From positions 51,076 to 115,075 of the forward strand of contig NZ_FOGU01000011.1 of the NCBI RefSeq assembly GCF_900111315.1: 64,000 bases of DNA, given 5' to 3'. The notes below the pieces were generated by a model. That model saw only the letters and a list, made by a program, of their open reading frames with translations, made no database searches and was not told where the DNA came from. Position 1 is the stretch's first letter, and every line of letters starts with the position of its first letter. Made by a program: the position numbers and the translations under genes. The DNA is from Tranquillimonas rosea. Its GTDB lineage: Bacteria > Pseudomonadota > Alphaproteobacteria > Rhodobacterales > Rhodobacteraceae. This document shows, piece after piece, positions 41,326 to 50,262 of the stretch.

Positions 41326-42477
41326 ATGAAAGAGAAGCGCATCGGTATCATCATGCACGGCGTGACGGGCCGAATGGGGATGAACCAGCACCTGATCCGA
41401 TCGGTGCTGGCCATCCGCGATCAGGGCGGCGTGACGCTGTCCGACGGGTCGCGGCTGGTGCCGGACATCAAGATCGTCGGCCGCAACGCCGACAAGGTCG
41501 CCGAACTGGCCAAGCGCCACGGGATCGAGCGGCACGGCACCGACATCGACGCGGCGCTGGCCGATCCGGAGGACACGATCTTCTTCGATGCCGCGTCGAC
41601 GAAGCTGCGCCCCGAGCTGCTCCGCAAGGCGATCGACGCGGGCAAGCACGTCTACAGTGAAAAGCCGGTGAGCGAGGGGCTGGAGGAAGCCATCTCGATC
41701 GCGCGGCACGCCAAGGAAAAGGGCGTCAAGAACGGCATCGTCCACGACAAGCTGGACCTGCCGGGCATCGCCAAGCTGCGCCGCCTGCGCGACAGCGGCT
41801 TCTTCGGCCGCATCCTCAGTGTGAAGGGCGAGTTCGGCTACTGGGTGTTCGAGGGCGACTGGATGCCTGCCCAGCGTCCGTCCTGGAACTACCGTGCCGA
41901 CGATGGCGGAGGCATCATCTCCGACATGCTGTGCCACTGGCGCTACGTGCTCGACAACGTGGTCGCGCCGGTCCAGTCGGTCAGCTGCCTCGGCGCGACG
42001 CACATCCCCAAGCGCTGGGACGAGCGGGGCGAGGAATACACCGCTGACGCCGATGACGCGGCCTACGCCACCTTCCAACTCGAAGGCGGCATCGTCGCGC
42101 ATATCAACTCGAGCTGGTGCACCCGCGTGCGCCGCGACGATCTCGTGACGTTCCAGATCGATGGCACCCACGGCTCGGCCGTGGCCGGCCTGCACGATTG
42201 CTGGACGCAGCACCGCGTGAACACGCCCAAGCCCGTCTGGAACCCCGACGAGCCGCAGCCGCTCGACTTCCTGCAGGACTGGGAAGAGGTGCCGGACAAC
42301 CAGGTGTTCGACAACGGCTTCAAGGTGCAGTGGGAACAGTTCCTGCGGCACGTCGCCGAGGACGCGCCGTTCCACTACACGCTGGTCGAGGGCGCCAAGG
42401 GCGTGCAGCTGGCCGAGGCGGGCTACCAGAGCTCGCGTGAGCGCCGCTGGGTGGACCTTCCCGACCTGGAGATTTGA
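41326..42477 (+). CDS. Gfo/Idh/MocA family oxidoreductase
   Basis: A 383-residue NAD(P)-dependent sugar dehydrogenase-type protein. The N-terminal Rossmann domain has GVTGRMG (12-18) and the family motif EKP (112-114). The C-terminal alpha/beta domain holds the likely catalytic residues, including HDKLDLPG and DMLCHWRYVLD. GGGAGGAGG precedes the ATG at 41326. It heads a three-gene operon with a DUF993 protein and an isomerase/epimerase, the latter two overlapping by four bases. Such a set suggests oxidation of a sugar or polyol, isomerisation and carbon-carbon cleavage; the substrate is not identified. Confidence 0.9.
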   Translation: MKEKRIGIIMHGVTGRMGMNQHLIRSVLAIRDQGGVTLSDGSRLVPDIKIVGRNADKVAELAKRHGIERHGTDIDAALADPEDTIFFDAASTKLRPELLRKAIDAGKHVYSEKPVSEGLEEAISIARHAKEKGVKNGIVHDKLDLPGIAKLRRLRDSGFFGRILSVKGEFGYWVFEGDWMPAQRPSWNYRADDGGGIISDMLCHWRYVLDNVVAPVQSVSCLGATHIPKRWDERGEEYTADADDAAYATFQLEGGIVAHINSSWCTRVRRDDLVTFQIDGTHGSAVAGLHDCWTQHRVNTPKPVWNPDEPQPLDFLQDWEEVPDNQVFDNGFKVQWEQFLRHVAEDAPFHYTLVEGAKGVQLAEAGYQSSRERRWVDLPDLEI

Positions 42478-42479
42478 CG

Positions 42480-43622
42480 ATGGCACATCTCGACCTTCCC
42501 GACGGCCTGCTCGACCTGAAGGCGGGCCCGCCGCCGGAGCCGGCGGGCAACTGGAACCGCATCGCCTATGCCGCGGCGCATGTCGTGGCCGACCCGATGG
42601 CCGACGTCGACCCCGGCGAGGGCGGCGCGGTCGACTGGGACCGTACGCTGGCCTATCGCGAGCATCTCTGGTCGCTCGGCTTCGGCGTGGCCGAGGCGAT
42701 GGACACCGCGCAGAGGGGCATGGGCCTGGACTGGAGCCAGGCGCTCGAGTTGATCCAGCGCTCGACCGCCGCCGCGCAGGCGGGCGGGCATCGCATCGCC
42801 TCGGGCGCGGGCACGGATCAGCTCGCCCCCGGCCCGGACGTGACGATCGACGACGTGATCGCCGCCTACGAGGAACAGTGCGAGCAGGTGGAAAAGACCG
42901 GCTCCCGTGTGATCCTGATGGCCTCGCGCGCGTTGGCCGCCGCGGCAAGCGGCCCAGAGGATTATGCCAAGGTCTATTCCCGCGTGCTGGACGGCCTGCA
43001 GCAGCCGGCGATCCTGCATTGGCTGGGCGAGATGTTCGATCCGGCGCTCCTGGGCTACTGGGGCTCGCAGGATCACATGACGGCGATGGAGACCTGCCTT
43101 GGCGTCCTGAACGACAACGCCGCCAAGATCGACGGCATCAAGATCTCGCTGCTGTCGGCCGAGAAGGAGATCGCGATGCGCCGCCGCCTGCCTGACGGCG
43201 TGCGCATGTATACCGGCGATGACTTCAACTACGCAGACCTGATCGCGGGCGACGAGCAGGGCTATTCCGACGCCTTGCTGGGGATCTTCGATCCTATCGC
43301 TACGGCTGCCGGACGGGCGTTCAACCGCCTGGGCGAGGGCGACGAGCGCGCGTTCCACGAGATCCTCGAACCGACGGTGCCGCTGTCGCGCCACGTGTTC
43401 AAGGCGCCGACCCGGTTCTACAAGACCGGGGTGGTGTTCCTGGCCTATCTCACCGGACACCAGGACCACTTCACCATGATCGCCGGGCAGGAGGGCGCGC
43501 GCTCGACGCAGCATCTCTGCCGTATCCTGCGGCTTGCAAACGACGCCGGCCTGTTTGCCGATCCCGAAATGGCGGCGGCGCGCGCGCGGCCCGTTCTGGC
43601 GGCGCGCGGGGTCACGGCATGA
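42480..43622 (+). CDS. DUF993 family protein (aldolase-like)
   Basis: A 380-residue protein of the DUF993 family, thought to be a TIM-barrel related to dihydrodipicolinate synthase and class I aldolases; no activity is established that I know of. A conserved lysine environment may be DGIKISLLSAEKE or KAPTRFYKTGVVFLAYL, consistent with a Schiff-base enzyme, but the catalytic residue is uncertain. The ATG at 42480 lies two bases after the dehydrogenase stop, with GGAG upstream. The stop overlaps the next gene (ATGA), so the three are translated together. It may split the oxidised sugar. Confidence 0.85.
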   Translation: MAHLDLPDGLLDLKAGPPPEPAGNWNRIAYAAAHVVADPMADVDPGEGGAVDWDRTLAYREHLWSLGFGVAEAMDTAQRGMGLDWSQALELIQRSTAAAQAGGHRIASGAGTDQLAPGPDVTIDDVIAAYEEQCEQVEKTGSRVILMASRALAAAASGPEDYAKVYSRVLDGLQQPAILHWLGEMFDPALLGYWGSQDHMTAMETCLGVLNDNAAKIDGIKISLLSAEKEIAMRRRLPDGVRMYTGDDFNYADLIAGDEQGYSDALLGIFDPIATAAGRAFNRLGEGDERAFHEILEPTVPLSRHVFKAPTRFYKTGVVFLAYLTGHQDHFTMIAGQEGARSTQHLCRILRLANDAGLFADPEMAAARARPVLAARGVTA

Positions 43623-44446
43623 GCGGGCTCGACGCGCACCAGCTGTCGCTCAACACGGCAACGGTCCGGCCGCAATGGACGCTGGCGCAATGCATCGACG
43701 GCGCCGCGCGGCACGGGTTCGGCGGCATCTCGCCCTGGCGCGACAAGCTGCACGAGATGGGCACCGACCCCGCCGCAAAGGCCATCCGCGACGCGGGGCT
43801 GCGGGTCTCGGGCCTGTGCCGCGGGGGCATGTTCACCGCCGACGGCCCCCTGAGCACGGAGGTGATGGACGACAACCGACGGGCGGTGGACGAAGCCGCG
43901 ACGATCGGTGCCGACTGCCTCGTGATGGTGGTGGGCGGGCTTCAGCCTGCCTCCCGCGATCTTCCGGCGGCGTGGGAGACAGTCGAAGAGGGGCTGGCCC
44001 GCACCCTGGACCATGCGCGCGGGGCAGGGGTGAAGGTGGCGATCGAGCCGCTGCACCCGATGTATGCCGCCGACCGGGCCTGCGTGAACACGATGGGCCA
44101 CGCGCTCGACATCTGCGACCGGCTGGGCGAGGGCATCGGCGTGGCGGTCGACGTCTATCACGTCTGGTGGGACCCGAACCTGTCGCGTCAGATCGAGCGG
44201 GCCGGGCGCGACAGGCTCATGGCCTTTCACCTGTGCGACTGGCTCGTCCCGACGCGCGACCTGCTGACCGACCGCGGCATGATGGGCGATGGCGTCATTG
44301 ATCTGCCGGGCCTGCGCCGCCAGGTCGAGGCGCACGGGTTCGACGGCCTCAACGAGGTCGAGATCTTCTCCGCCGAGAACTGGTGGAAACGCGATGCCGA
44401 CGAGGTGCTGGCCACCGTCGTCGAGCGGGGGCGGACGGCCTGCTGA
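43619..44446 (+). CDS. Sugar phosphate isomerase/epimerase family protein (AP endonuclease 2 fold)
   Basis: A 275-residue TIM barrel of the xylose-isomerase-like group. The usual metal ligands are visible at strand ends: Glu143 in AIEPLHPM, Asp178 in VAVDVYHVWWDP, His204 in FHLCD, and Glu246/248 in NEVEIFS. Members isomerise or epimerise keto sugars, dehydrate inosose, or open keto-glycosides. It is the third gene of the operon, overlapping the DUF993 gene by four bases, and is followed by a strong terminator. Confidence 0.88.
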   Translation: MSGLDAHQLSLNTATVRPQWTLAQCIDGAARHGFGGISPWRDKLHEMGTDPAAKAIRDAGLRVSGLCRGGMFTADGPLSTEVMDDNRRAVDEAATIGADCLVMVVGGLQPASRDLPAAWETVEEGLARTLDHARGAGVKVAIEPLHPMYAADRACVNTMGHALDICDRLGEGIGVAVDVYHVWWDPNLSRQIERAGRDRLMAFHLCDWLVPTRDLLTDRGMMGDGVIDLPGLRRQVEAHGFDGLNEVEIFSAENWWKRDADEVLATVVERGRTAC

Positions 44447-44471
44447 ACTCCTCCCGGGCCGAAAGCACTCT

Positions 44472-44500
44472 GCGGGCCGCCCTTCTACGGGGCGGCCCGC
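44472..44500. terminator. Strong hairpin terminator between convergent operons
   Basis: GCGGGCCGCCC and GGGCGGCCCGC pair perfectly over 11 bp with a 7-base loop, followed by TTGCGTTT on the plus strand. It lies between two converging genes and can serve both. Confidence 0.8.
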
Positions 44501-44512
44501 TTGCGTTTCGGG

Positions 44513-45757
44513 CTACTCGGCGGCCTCGTGCAGGCCGGGCAGCAGCGACGCCACCGAGACCTCGGCCCCTTCGTCGGACGACTTGAGCGCGGCGAGCCCG
44601 GTCAGGACGCTCATCGCACCCGCCCGGCTTCCGGCGCGCTGGTGCAGCGGGTCGTTGCCCCGCCGGAAGATCATGTCGCGCATCAGGTTGTCGCCGCCGT
44701 AATGGCCGCCGGGCGCATGGGGCACCTCGATCGTCTCGATCTCGTTGGGATAGCTGCGGATCAGCTTGATCTCGTCCGCGGCCTCGGTTTCCCATGGCTG
44801 CTTTTCGAACTGGCGCAGTTCGATGCGGCCATCGGTGCCGTTGAAGGCGATGTGGTGCCCCTCGACCGGCATGTAGGTGTTGAGCGAGTAGGAGACGAGC
44901 ACGCGGTTGGCGTAGCGGATCGAGGCGACCATCGTGTCGGGAATGTCGATCTCTTCGCGGTAGACGCAGGCGTCGCGGTAGTAGCCGTCGTCCTCGGCCG
45001 GGGCGCCGTAGAGCGGCCAGAGGAACGGGTCTGCCTCCATGTCGAAGAAGTACCGGCACTCCGACGCGTGCGGGCAGCCGTGGCAGCGCTCGGCACGGAA
45101 GGGGCCGTTGATGCCGTAGTTGCGCAGCTCGCCAAAGGCCAGCACCGACTCGGGGTCCGAGCCGAGATACCAGTTCAGCAGGTCGAAATGGTGCGTCGCC
45201 TTGTGCACGAAGAGCGAGCCGGAATGTTCGCGGAAGGCGTGCCAGCGGCGGAAGTAGTCGGCGCCGTGATCGTTGTCGAGATACCAGTGGAAGTCGACGG
45301 ACGTGACCGTGCCGATCTCTCCATCGTCGAGCATCTGCTTCATCTTCGCGGCCGTCGGCGCGTAGCGATAGTTGAACGACACGTCGACCTTGCGGCCCGT
45401 GCGCTTCTCGGCGTCGCGGATGCGGGCAATCTTGTCGGGTGCCGTTGTCATCGGCTTTTCGCTGATGACGTCCGCGCCGGCTTCGAGCGCCTTCACGATG
45501 ATGTCGTCATGGGTGTCGTCGCGGGTGCAGACGATCACCAGGTCGGGGCGGTGTTCCGACAGGCAATCGTCCAGGTCCGTGTGGATCGGGGCGGACGACC
45601 CGATCATCTTGCGCGCCGCTTCCGCCCGCGGGCGGTTGAGGTCGCAGATCGCGACAAGCTCGACGGTATCGCCCCAGCCCTCCAGCAGTTCCCGGCCCCA
45701 CATCGTGGTGCCTCGGTTGCCCACTCCCACCAGGACGTAACGTGTCTTAGCAGCCAT
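44513..45757 (-). CDS. Gfo/Idh/MocA family oxidoreductase with cysteine cluster
   Basis: A 414-residue dehydrogenase-type protein. It has Rossmann motif GVGNRG (11-16) and EKP (100-102). The substrate domain includes FVHKATHHFDLLNWYLG, with the usual catalytic H-x-x-H-type histidines near 185-190. An insertion reads RCHGCPHASEC, with Cys225, Cys228 and Cys234, and Cys264 follows; four cysteines could bind zinc or an iron-sulfur cluster. AGGGAGG precedes the ATG. It is transcribed alone and divergently from the sugar importer operon, sharing the 340-base control region 45758-46097. Confidence 0.9.
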   Translation of the reverse strand: MAAKTRYVLVGVGNRGTTMWGRELLEGWGDTVELVAICDLNRPRAEAARKMIGSSAPIHTDLDDCLSEHRPDLVIVCTRDDTHDDIIVKALEAGADVISEKPMTTAPDKIARIRDAEKRTGRKVDVSFNYRYAPTAAKMKQMLDDGEIGTVTSVDFHWYLDNDHGADYFRRWHAFREHSGSLFVHKATHHFDLLNWYLGSDPESVLAFGELRNYGINGPFRAERCHGCPHASECRYFFDMEADPFLWPLYGAPAEDDGYYRDACVYREEIDIPDTMVASIRYANRVLVSYSLNTYMPVEGHHIAFNGTDGRIELRQFEKQPWETEAADEIKLIRSYPNEIETIEVPHAPGGHYGGDNLMRDMIFRRGNDPLHQRAGSRAGAMSVLTGLAALKSSDEGAEVSVASLLPGLHEAAE

Positions 45758-45846
45758 GAAATCGCGCCTCCCTCTGCGCTCTCGCGATCGCCGGACGGAG
45801 ATCGCTTCTTGTCTGACATGTTGTGGCCGTCGGATTTCTCAGCGCT

Positions 45847-45862
45847 GATTCGCGTTCGAATC
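45847..45862. repeat. Perfect dyad GATTCG-CGTT-CGAATC
   Basis: A 6-bp inverted repeat with a 4-base centre in the divergent control region, close to the dehydrogenase gene start. Candidate operator. Confidence 0.4.
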
Positions 45863-45947
45863 CGGAATTTTTCGACCACAAAGTAATCATACGACTTTCA
45901 ACCATAGGGTAACTAACCCCTGTGACGGCGATCCTCGCAAAAAATTA

Positions 45948-45958
45948 CCTACTGGTCG
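45948..45958. promoter_or_regulatory. Candidate regulator site upstream of the sugar importer operon
   Basis: CCTACTGGTCG follows AAAAAATTA and matches the site at 40411-40421 in 9 of 11 bases, also sharing CTACT with the dyad at 41269. It lies 140 bases before the binding-protein gene. Confidence 0.35.
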
Positions 45959-46097
45959 ATAAAGTTGTTGCCACGTCGGTAGGGTTTTTGGAAGGATGCC
46001 GCCATCCGGAGCCGCCGTGGAGGGCGGCGCATCGGTCATTCAGGGAGGATCGGCGGCCGAATTCACGGCTTCGGTCCGCGCAGTTTGGGAGGAAGAT

Positions 46098-47378
46098 ATG
46101 GATTTCAAGCTCGACAGGCGGGGTCTCCTGCTGGGGGGCAGCGCTCTTGCCGCCGCAACCGCGGCGGGCCTGCGTCCGGCATTCGCGCAGGACGGACGGA
46201 TTCGTCTCCTGTGGTGGGGCTCGCAGCCGCGTGCCGACCGCACCTTCGAGGTGATCTCGCTGTTCGAGGGATCGCATGACGGCGCGACCGTCGATGGCGA
46301 GACGGTCGGCTGGTCGGATTACTGGACCCGTCTTGCCACCCAGGTCGCCGGCCGCAATGCGCCCGACGTGATCCAGATGGATTACCGCTACATCTTCGAA
46401 TACGCCCGCCGCGGCGCGCTGGCCGAGCTTGAAGAGTTCCGCGACAGCACGATGCCGCTCGAGGGCTTCAACGACCGCACGCTCGAGGGCGGGTCGGCCG
46501 ACGGCCATCTCTACGGGGTCAGCCTCGGCGCGAACTCGGCCGCGGACATCTGCAACATGGATGCGTTCGAGGCCGCAGGCATCGAACTGCCCGCGACCTT
46601 CACCTACGACGACCTGCGCGAGTTCGGCCCCGACCTCGCCGGCGCCGCTGACATTCCCTACGCTACGGCCGACGAATCCGGCTACGAGACGGCGTTCGAG
46701 AACTGGCTGCGCCAGCGCGGCAAGGCGCTCTACACCGATGAGGGCCAGCTTGGCTTCTCGCAGGAGGACGCGCAGGATTGGTACGAGCTGTGGGCCGGGC
46801 TGCGTGAAGACGGCATCTGCGTGCCGCCGGACATCCAGGCGCTCGACCAGCGCCAGGTCGAGACGAACATGCTGACGCTCGGCCACGCGGCGATGGCGGT
46901 GGCCCACACCAACCAGCTGGTCGCCTACCAGTCGCTGAACCCCGCCACACTCGAGATGCGGCCCCTGCCGCTGATCTCGCCGGACGCGACCGGCGGTCAC
47001 TATCGCAAGCCGTCGATGTTCTTCTCTGTCGCCAAGGGCTCGGAGAACAAGGAACTGGCGACGACGTTCATCAACTACTTCGTCACCAACCCCGAGGCGG
47101 CAAAGGTGCTGGACGTCGAGCGCGGCGTGCCGGAGTCGCCGGAGATGCGCGAAGTCATCGAACCGATGCTGGACGAGGCAGGGCAGGCGGCCATCGCCTT
47201 CATCGAGGATCTGGGCGAGCTGGCCGGGCCGCTCCCGCCGCCGCCGCCGAAGGGCACCGGCGAGATCCAGACGCTGATGATCCGTCTCGGGCAGGAGGTC
47301 GGCTTCGGTCAGCGCTCCATCTCCGAGGGGGCCGAACAGCTCGTCTCCGAGGCCAGTTCGATCCTCGAACGCGCCTGA
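46098..47378 (+). CDS. Sugar ABC transporter substrate-binding protein (family 1)
   Basis: A 426-residue binding protein. The N-terminus has an RR-containing, Tat-like signal (LDRRGLLLGGSALAAATAAG) cleaved near residue 30 (AFAQ-DG). The mature part is of the carbohydrate uptake family (IRLLWWGSQPRADRTFEVI; PDVIQMDYRYIFEYARRGAL). GGGAGGAAG precedes the ATG at 46098. It is the first gene of a six-gene operon with permeases, two dehydrogenases and an ATPase. A mono- or disaccharide or polyol is likely; the ligand is unknown. Confidence 0.92.
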   Translation: MDFKLDRRGLLLGGSALAAATAAGLRPAFAQDGRIRLLWWGSQPRADRTFEVISLFEGSHDGATVDGETVGWSDYWTRLATQVAGRNAPDVIQMDYRYIFEYARRGALAELEEFRDSTMPLEGFNDRTLEGGSADGHLYGVSLGANSAADICNMDAFEAAGIELPATFTYDDLREFGPDLAGAADIPYATADESGYETAFENWLRQRGKALYTDEGQLGFSQEDAQDWYELWAGLREDGICVPPDIQALDQRQVETNMLTLGHAAMAVAHTNQLVAYQSLNPATLEMRPLPLISPDATGGHYRKPSMFFSVAKGSENKELATTFINYFVTNPEAAKVLDVERGVPESPEMREVIEPMLDEAGQAAIAFIEDLGELAGPLPPPPPKGTGEIQTLMIRLGQEVGFGQRSISEGAEQLVSEASSILERA

Positions 47379-47439
47379 TCCAGCGACCTCCGGGTGGCCG
47401 GGCAGCGCCCGGCTGCCCGGCCAGCCCGAGAGTACGCTC

Positions 47440-48396
47440 ATGTCACAGCCATCGGACATCATGGAACGTCCCGGCCCGGTCCCGGTCGTGCGCCCGACGT
47501 TGCGCGCCCGCCTGACCCGCCGGCTGGGGCCGACCGGCGCGGCCTACGTGTTTCTGTTCCCGTGGCTCGCGGGGTTCCTGGTCCTGACCGCCGGCCCCGC
47601 GCTCTATTCGCTCTACCTGTCCTTCACCTCGTACGACCTGATCTCGTCGCCAAGCTGGATCGGCCTCGACAACTACATGCGCATCGCCACCGACGACCCG
47701 AAGTTCGAGGCGTCGGTGAAGGTGACGTTGACCTTCGTGCTGCTGTCGGTGCCGCTCAAGCTGGCCTTCGCGCTCGCCGTTGCGCTGCTGCTGAACCGGG
47801 GTCTGAGGGGCCTGACGGTGTACCGGGCGATCTTCTATCTTCCGTCGCTGCTGGGCACGTCGGTCGCGATCGCGGTACTGTGGCGCCAGCTGTTCGCGGG
47901 CGACGGCCTGATCAACAACCTGCTGGCCAAGTTCGGCATCCAGGGACCCAGCTGGATTTCCGACCCGGACACGGCGCTCTACACGCTGGTGATCCTCGCG
48001 ATCTGGCAGTTCGGCTCGCCGATGATCATCTTCCTCGCCGGCCTGCGCCAGATCCCCACGGACATGTACGAGGCCGCATCGATCGACGGCGCCTCGAAGA
48101 GCCGGCAGTTCTGGCGGATCACGCTGCCGCTGCTGACGCCGGTGGTGTTCTTCAACGCGGTGGTCCAGACGATCGAGGCGTTCAAGGCCTTTACCTCGGC
48201 CTTCATCATCTCGGGCGGGACCGGCGGTCCGATCAACTCGACGCTGTTCTACACGCTGTATCTCTATCAGGAGGCCTTCGGGTATTTCCGGATGGGCTAT
48301 GCGTCGGCACTGGCCTGGATCCTGCTGGTGATCATCGCCTTCTTCACCGCCTTCTCCTTCCTGACGGCACGTTACTGGGTGCACTACGATGACTGA
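47440..48396 (+). CDS. Sugar ABC transporter permease (MalF/UgpA-like)
   Basis: A 318-residue permease with a cytosolic start, six membrane helices (GAAYVFLFPWLAGFLVLTAGPALYSL first) and the coupling loop DMYEAASIDGASKSRQFW. It forms a heterodimer with the next permease, whose start overlaps by eight bases. CUT1-family carbohydrate importer. Confidence 0.93.
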   Translation: MSQPSDIMERPGPVPVVRPTLRARLTRRLGPTGAAYVFLFPWLAGFLVLTAGPALYSLYLSFTSYDLISSPSWIGLDNYMRIATDDPKFEASVKVTLTFVLLSVPLKLAFALAVALLLNRGLRGLTVYRAIFYLPSLLGTSVAIAVLWRQLFAGDGLINNLLAKFGIQGPSWISDPDTALYTLVILAIWQFGSPMIIFLAGLRQIPTDMYEAASIDGASKSRQFWRITLPLLTPVVFFNAVVQTIEAFKAFTSAFIISGGTGGPINSTLFYTLYLYQEAFGYFRMGYASALAWILLVIIAFFTAFSFLTARYWVHYDD

Positions 48397-49273
48397 CGCC
48401 ACCGCTGACACCCCGACCGTCACGGCCGAGGACGAGGAAACTCGGCGGCCGCTCTGGCGGTCGATCCTCACACACGCTGTGCTGATCGCCGCATCGTTCG
48501 CGATGCTCTACCCGATCCTCTGGATGATCTCGGCCTCGTTCCGACCCGAGGAAGAGATCTTCACCTCGACCTCGCTGATCCCCAGCCAGATCACGCTCGA
48601 GGCCTACCCGCAGGGCTGGTTCGGCCTCAGGGTCAGCTTCGGGCAGTTCTTCATGAACTCGTTGGTGATCTCCATCCTGTCGGTCGTGGGCAACGTGTTC
48701 GCCTGCTCGCTCGCGGCCTTCGCCTTTGCTCGGCTCAGGTTTCCGGGGCGCAACTTCTTCTTCGCGCTGATGCTCGGCACGCTGATGCTGCCGTATCACG
48801 TGACGCTGATCCCGCAGTACGTTCTGTTCCTCAACCTCGACTGGGTGAACACGATCCTGCCGCTCGTCGTGCCCAAGTTCATGGCCGTCGACGCGTTCTT
48901 CATCTTCCTGATGGTGCAGTTCTTCCGCGGCATCCCGCGCGAGCTGGACGAGGCCGCCAGGATGGACGGCTGCTCGCCCTTCCGGATCTACTGGCGGGTC
49001 ATCATGCCCCTGTCGGTGCCGGTGCTCGCCACGGCCGCGATCTTCACCTTCCTTTGGACCTGGGACGATTTCTTCGGCCCCCTCATCTATCTGAACGACA
49101 TGCAGCAATACACAGTACAGCTCGGCCTGCGCAGCTTCATTGACAGCTCGGGCACCTCGAACTGGTCCGGCCTCTTCGCGATGTCGCTCCTCAGCCTCGT
49201 GCCCGTCTTCCTCTTCTTCCTCTTCTTCCAGCGGCTGCTGATCGACGGCATCGCGACGACGGGGCTGAAATGA
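48389..49273 (+). CDS. Sugar ABC transporter permease (MalG/UgpE-like)
   Basis: A 294-residue permease. After a 25-residue cytosolic tail come six helices (VLIAASFAMLYPILWMISASF first) and the coupling loop ELDEAARMDGCSPFRIYW. The sequence FRPEEEIF after the first helix is typical of MalG-type subunits. It overlaps both neighbours, so the operon is tightly coupled. Confidence 0.93.
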   Translation: MTDATADTPTVTAEDEETRRPLWRSILTHAVLIAASFAMLYPILWMISASFRPEEEIFTSTSLIPSQITLEAYPQGWFGLRVSFGQFFMNSLVISILSVVGNVFACSLAAFAFARLRFPGRNFFFALMLGTLMLPYHVTLIPQYVLFLNLDWVNTILPLVVPKFMAVDAFFIFLMVQFFRGIPRELDEAARMDGCSPFRIYWRVIMPLSVPVLATAAIFTFLWTWDDFFGPLIYLNDMQQYTVQLGLRSFIDSSGTSNWSGLFAMSLLSLVPVFLFFLFFQRLLIDGIATTGLK

Positions 49274-50262
49274 CGGGATTTGCAGCAATCGGCCTAGACC
49301 ACGGCCACATCAACGGGCTCGTCCGCGAGTGTCGCGACGCGGGCGGCGTGCTGGCGGGATACGCCACGCATTCCGACACTCTCGCCGAAGGGTTCGAGGC
49401 GCAGCACGCGCCCGCCACCCGCCGCAGCGAGGACGAGCTTCTGGCGGACCCGGACGTTGCCCTGATCGTGTCGGCGGCGATCCCGTCGGAACGTGCAGAC
49501 CTCGCTGTGCGGGCGATGCGGGCGGGCAAGGACGTGATCCTGGACAAGCCCGGCGTCATCGACCTAGACGCGCTCGAGACCCTTCGTGCGGTCCAGGCCG
49601 AGACGGGGCGCCGCGTGCGCGTCCACTACTCGGAACTGGAAAGCAACGCCGCCGCGCGCACGGCGCGACGGCTGGTCCGCGAGGGCGCGATCGGCACGGT
49701 GCTCCACTACAACGGCACCGGCCCGCACCGGCTCGACCAGGGCAAGCCGCGCCCCGACTGGTTCTGGGACAAGGACCGCAACGGCGGCATCCTGAACGAC
49801 ATCGCCTCGCACCAGATCGCGCAGTTCCTCGTCTATTCCGGCGCCGACCGGGCCAACATCCGCTGCGCCCGCGTCGCCAGCCGGGGGCAGCACGATGGCT
49901 TTGAGGACATGGGCGACATTGTGATGGAGGCGGGACAGGCCCACGGCTATGGCCGCGTCGACTGGTTCACGCCACCCGGCATGCCTGTCTGGGGCGACGG
50001 ACGCATCGTCCTGACCGGCACCAAGGGCATGATCGAGATGCGCAAGTATGTCGATCCCGCCGGCGAGGGGCCGGGCGCCCACCTGATCCTCACCGATGAC
50101 GAGGGGCCACGCCGCATCGACTGTCCCGATGCACCCGACTTCTGCGCCAACGCGCTGTCGGACGCGGTCGAGGGGACCGAGACGGCGATGGCGCAGGCCA
50201 CCGCGTTTCACCTGATGGAACTCGCCGTCACGGCGCAGCGCATGGCCGAGGAGGCACAATGA
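49270..50262 (+). CDS. Gfo/Idh/MocA family oxidoreductase
   Basis: A 330-residue dehydrogenase-type protein. The Rossmann loop is unusual (AIGLDHGHINGL, with histidines instead of the usual GxGxxG spacing), and the EKP-type motif reads LDKPGV near residue 96. The substrate domain has NDIASHQIAQFLVYSG, with the catalytic-type histidine. It overlaps its neighbours by four bases on each side. With the next gene it forms a dehydrogenase pair inside an importer operon. Confidence 0.88.
   Translation: MTGFAAIGLDHGHINGLVRECRDAGGVLAGYATHSDTLAEGFEAQHAPATRRSEDELLADPDVALIVSAAIPSERADLAVRAMRAGKDVILDKPGVIDLDALETLRAVQAETGRRVRVHYSELESNAAARTARRLVREGAIGTVLHYNGTGPHRLDQGKPRPDWFWDKDRNGGILNDIASHQIAQFLVYSGADRANIRCARVASRGQHDGFEDMGDIVMEAGQAHGYGRVDWFTPPGMPVWGDGRIVLTGTKGMIEMRKYVDPAGEGPGAHLILTDDEGPRRIDCPDAPDFCANALSDAVEGTETAMAQATAFHLMELAVTAQRMAEEAQ

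Larger units (their letters stand above)
45758..46097. other. 340-base divergent control region of the sugar importer
   Basis: No gene is supported here. It is more AT-rich than its surroundings (45830-45980). It contains the perfect dyad GATTCG-CGTT-CGAATC (45847-45862), GGGT-AACTA-ACCC (45908-45920) and CCTACTGGTCG (45948-45958), which resembles the site before the TetR gene. Promoters for both flanking genes must lie here. Confidence 0.55.
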
